From Onchidella celtica (taxonomy: Eukaryota > Mollusca > Gastropoda > Systellommatophora > Onchidiidae), in NCBI GenBank assembly GCA_963931925.1, contig OZ007582.1:33111730-33175729 (forward strand): a stretch of 64,000 nt of DNA, written 5' to 3'. Both the position numbers and the translations under genes were made by a program. Below the pieces are notes generated by a model that worked only from the letters and a program-made list of their open reading frames with translations, searched no databases and was not told where the DNA came from. Positions 63,935 to 64,000 of the stretch are shown in pieces (position 1 is the first letter of the stretch; each line of letters starts with the position of its first letter).

Positions 63935-64000
63935 CAGGGTGAGTCAAAATTATATTAACGCTAGTATGGGAAAAATCATTTATTCAGAATTTACTGAACA
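63935..64000. mobile_element. Possible Tc1/mariner-type end running out of the window
   Basis: TA followed by CAGGGTGAGTCAAAATTATA. CAGGGTG...CAAAA after TA is a frequent end of mariner-like and related elements in invertebrates. Only 66 bp are visible. Confidence 0.35.

Overview
The window is animal nuclear DNA: long introns with GT/AG borders, many transposon fossils and no operons. It holds two host genes on the + strand. Protein similarity together with the LINE and SINE types suggests a lophotrochozoan, probably a gastropod mollusc; this assignment is inference.

Positions 1-31472 carry the 3' part of the single invertebrate KMT2C/D (MLL3/MLL4, Drosophila Trr) histone H3K4 methyltransferase gene. 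I traced 26 coding exons. Joined, they give 7509 nt in one continuous frame (2502 residues plus stop). In order they encode a long disordered Ser/Thr/Pro/Gln/Met-rich part, a conserved middle with an LxxLL motif and a basic coiled coil, a split Cys-pair motif, an extended PHD finger, FYRN and FYRC, a Win motif, SET and post-SET. The N-terminal PHD clusters and the HMG box expected of the family lie upstream of the window. A long 3' UTR probably runs to the AATAAA at 38432.

After about 1.4 kb of intergenic DNA, positions 39829-57307 carry a complete nine-exon gene for borealin (CDCA8), the chromosomal passenger complex subunit (277 residues; human 280). It is followed by a 3' UTR that contains a full-length SINE. 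I recognise no host gene from about 58.8 kb to the end.

The most unusual content is in the introns. Borealin intron 1 (7 kb) is a transposon nest: a 1.23-kb element with 32-bp terminal inverted repeats (TIRs) and many internal copies of its own terminal motif, then two sister copies of a second TIR element in direct orientation. One sister is interrupted by a piggyBac-like element with TTAA borders, the other by a pogo/Tc1-like element with TA borders. Other introns hold two small TIR elements with THAP-finger remnants, further TTAA-bordered elements, a hAT-like MITE, a young 5'-truncated LINE with a 12-bp target duplication and an unbroken reverse-transcriptase C-terminus, older LINE fragments, a roughly 395-bp tRNA-headed SINE family, long foldback repeats, minisatellites, and a solo-LTR-like fossil. 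I saw no CRISPR array, true tRNA gene, rRNA or bacterial-type system.
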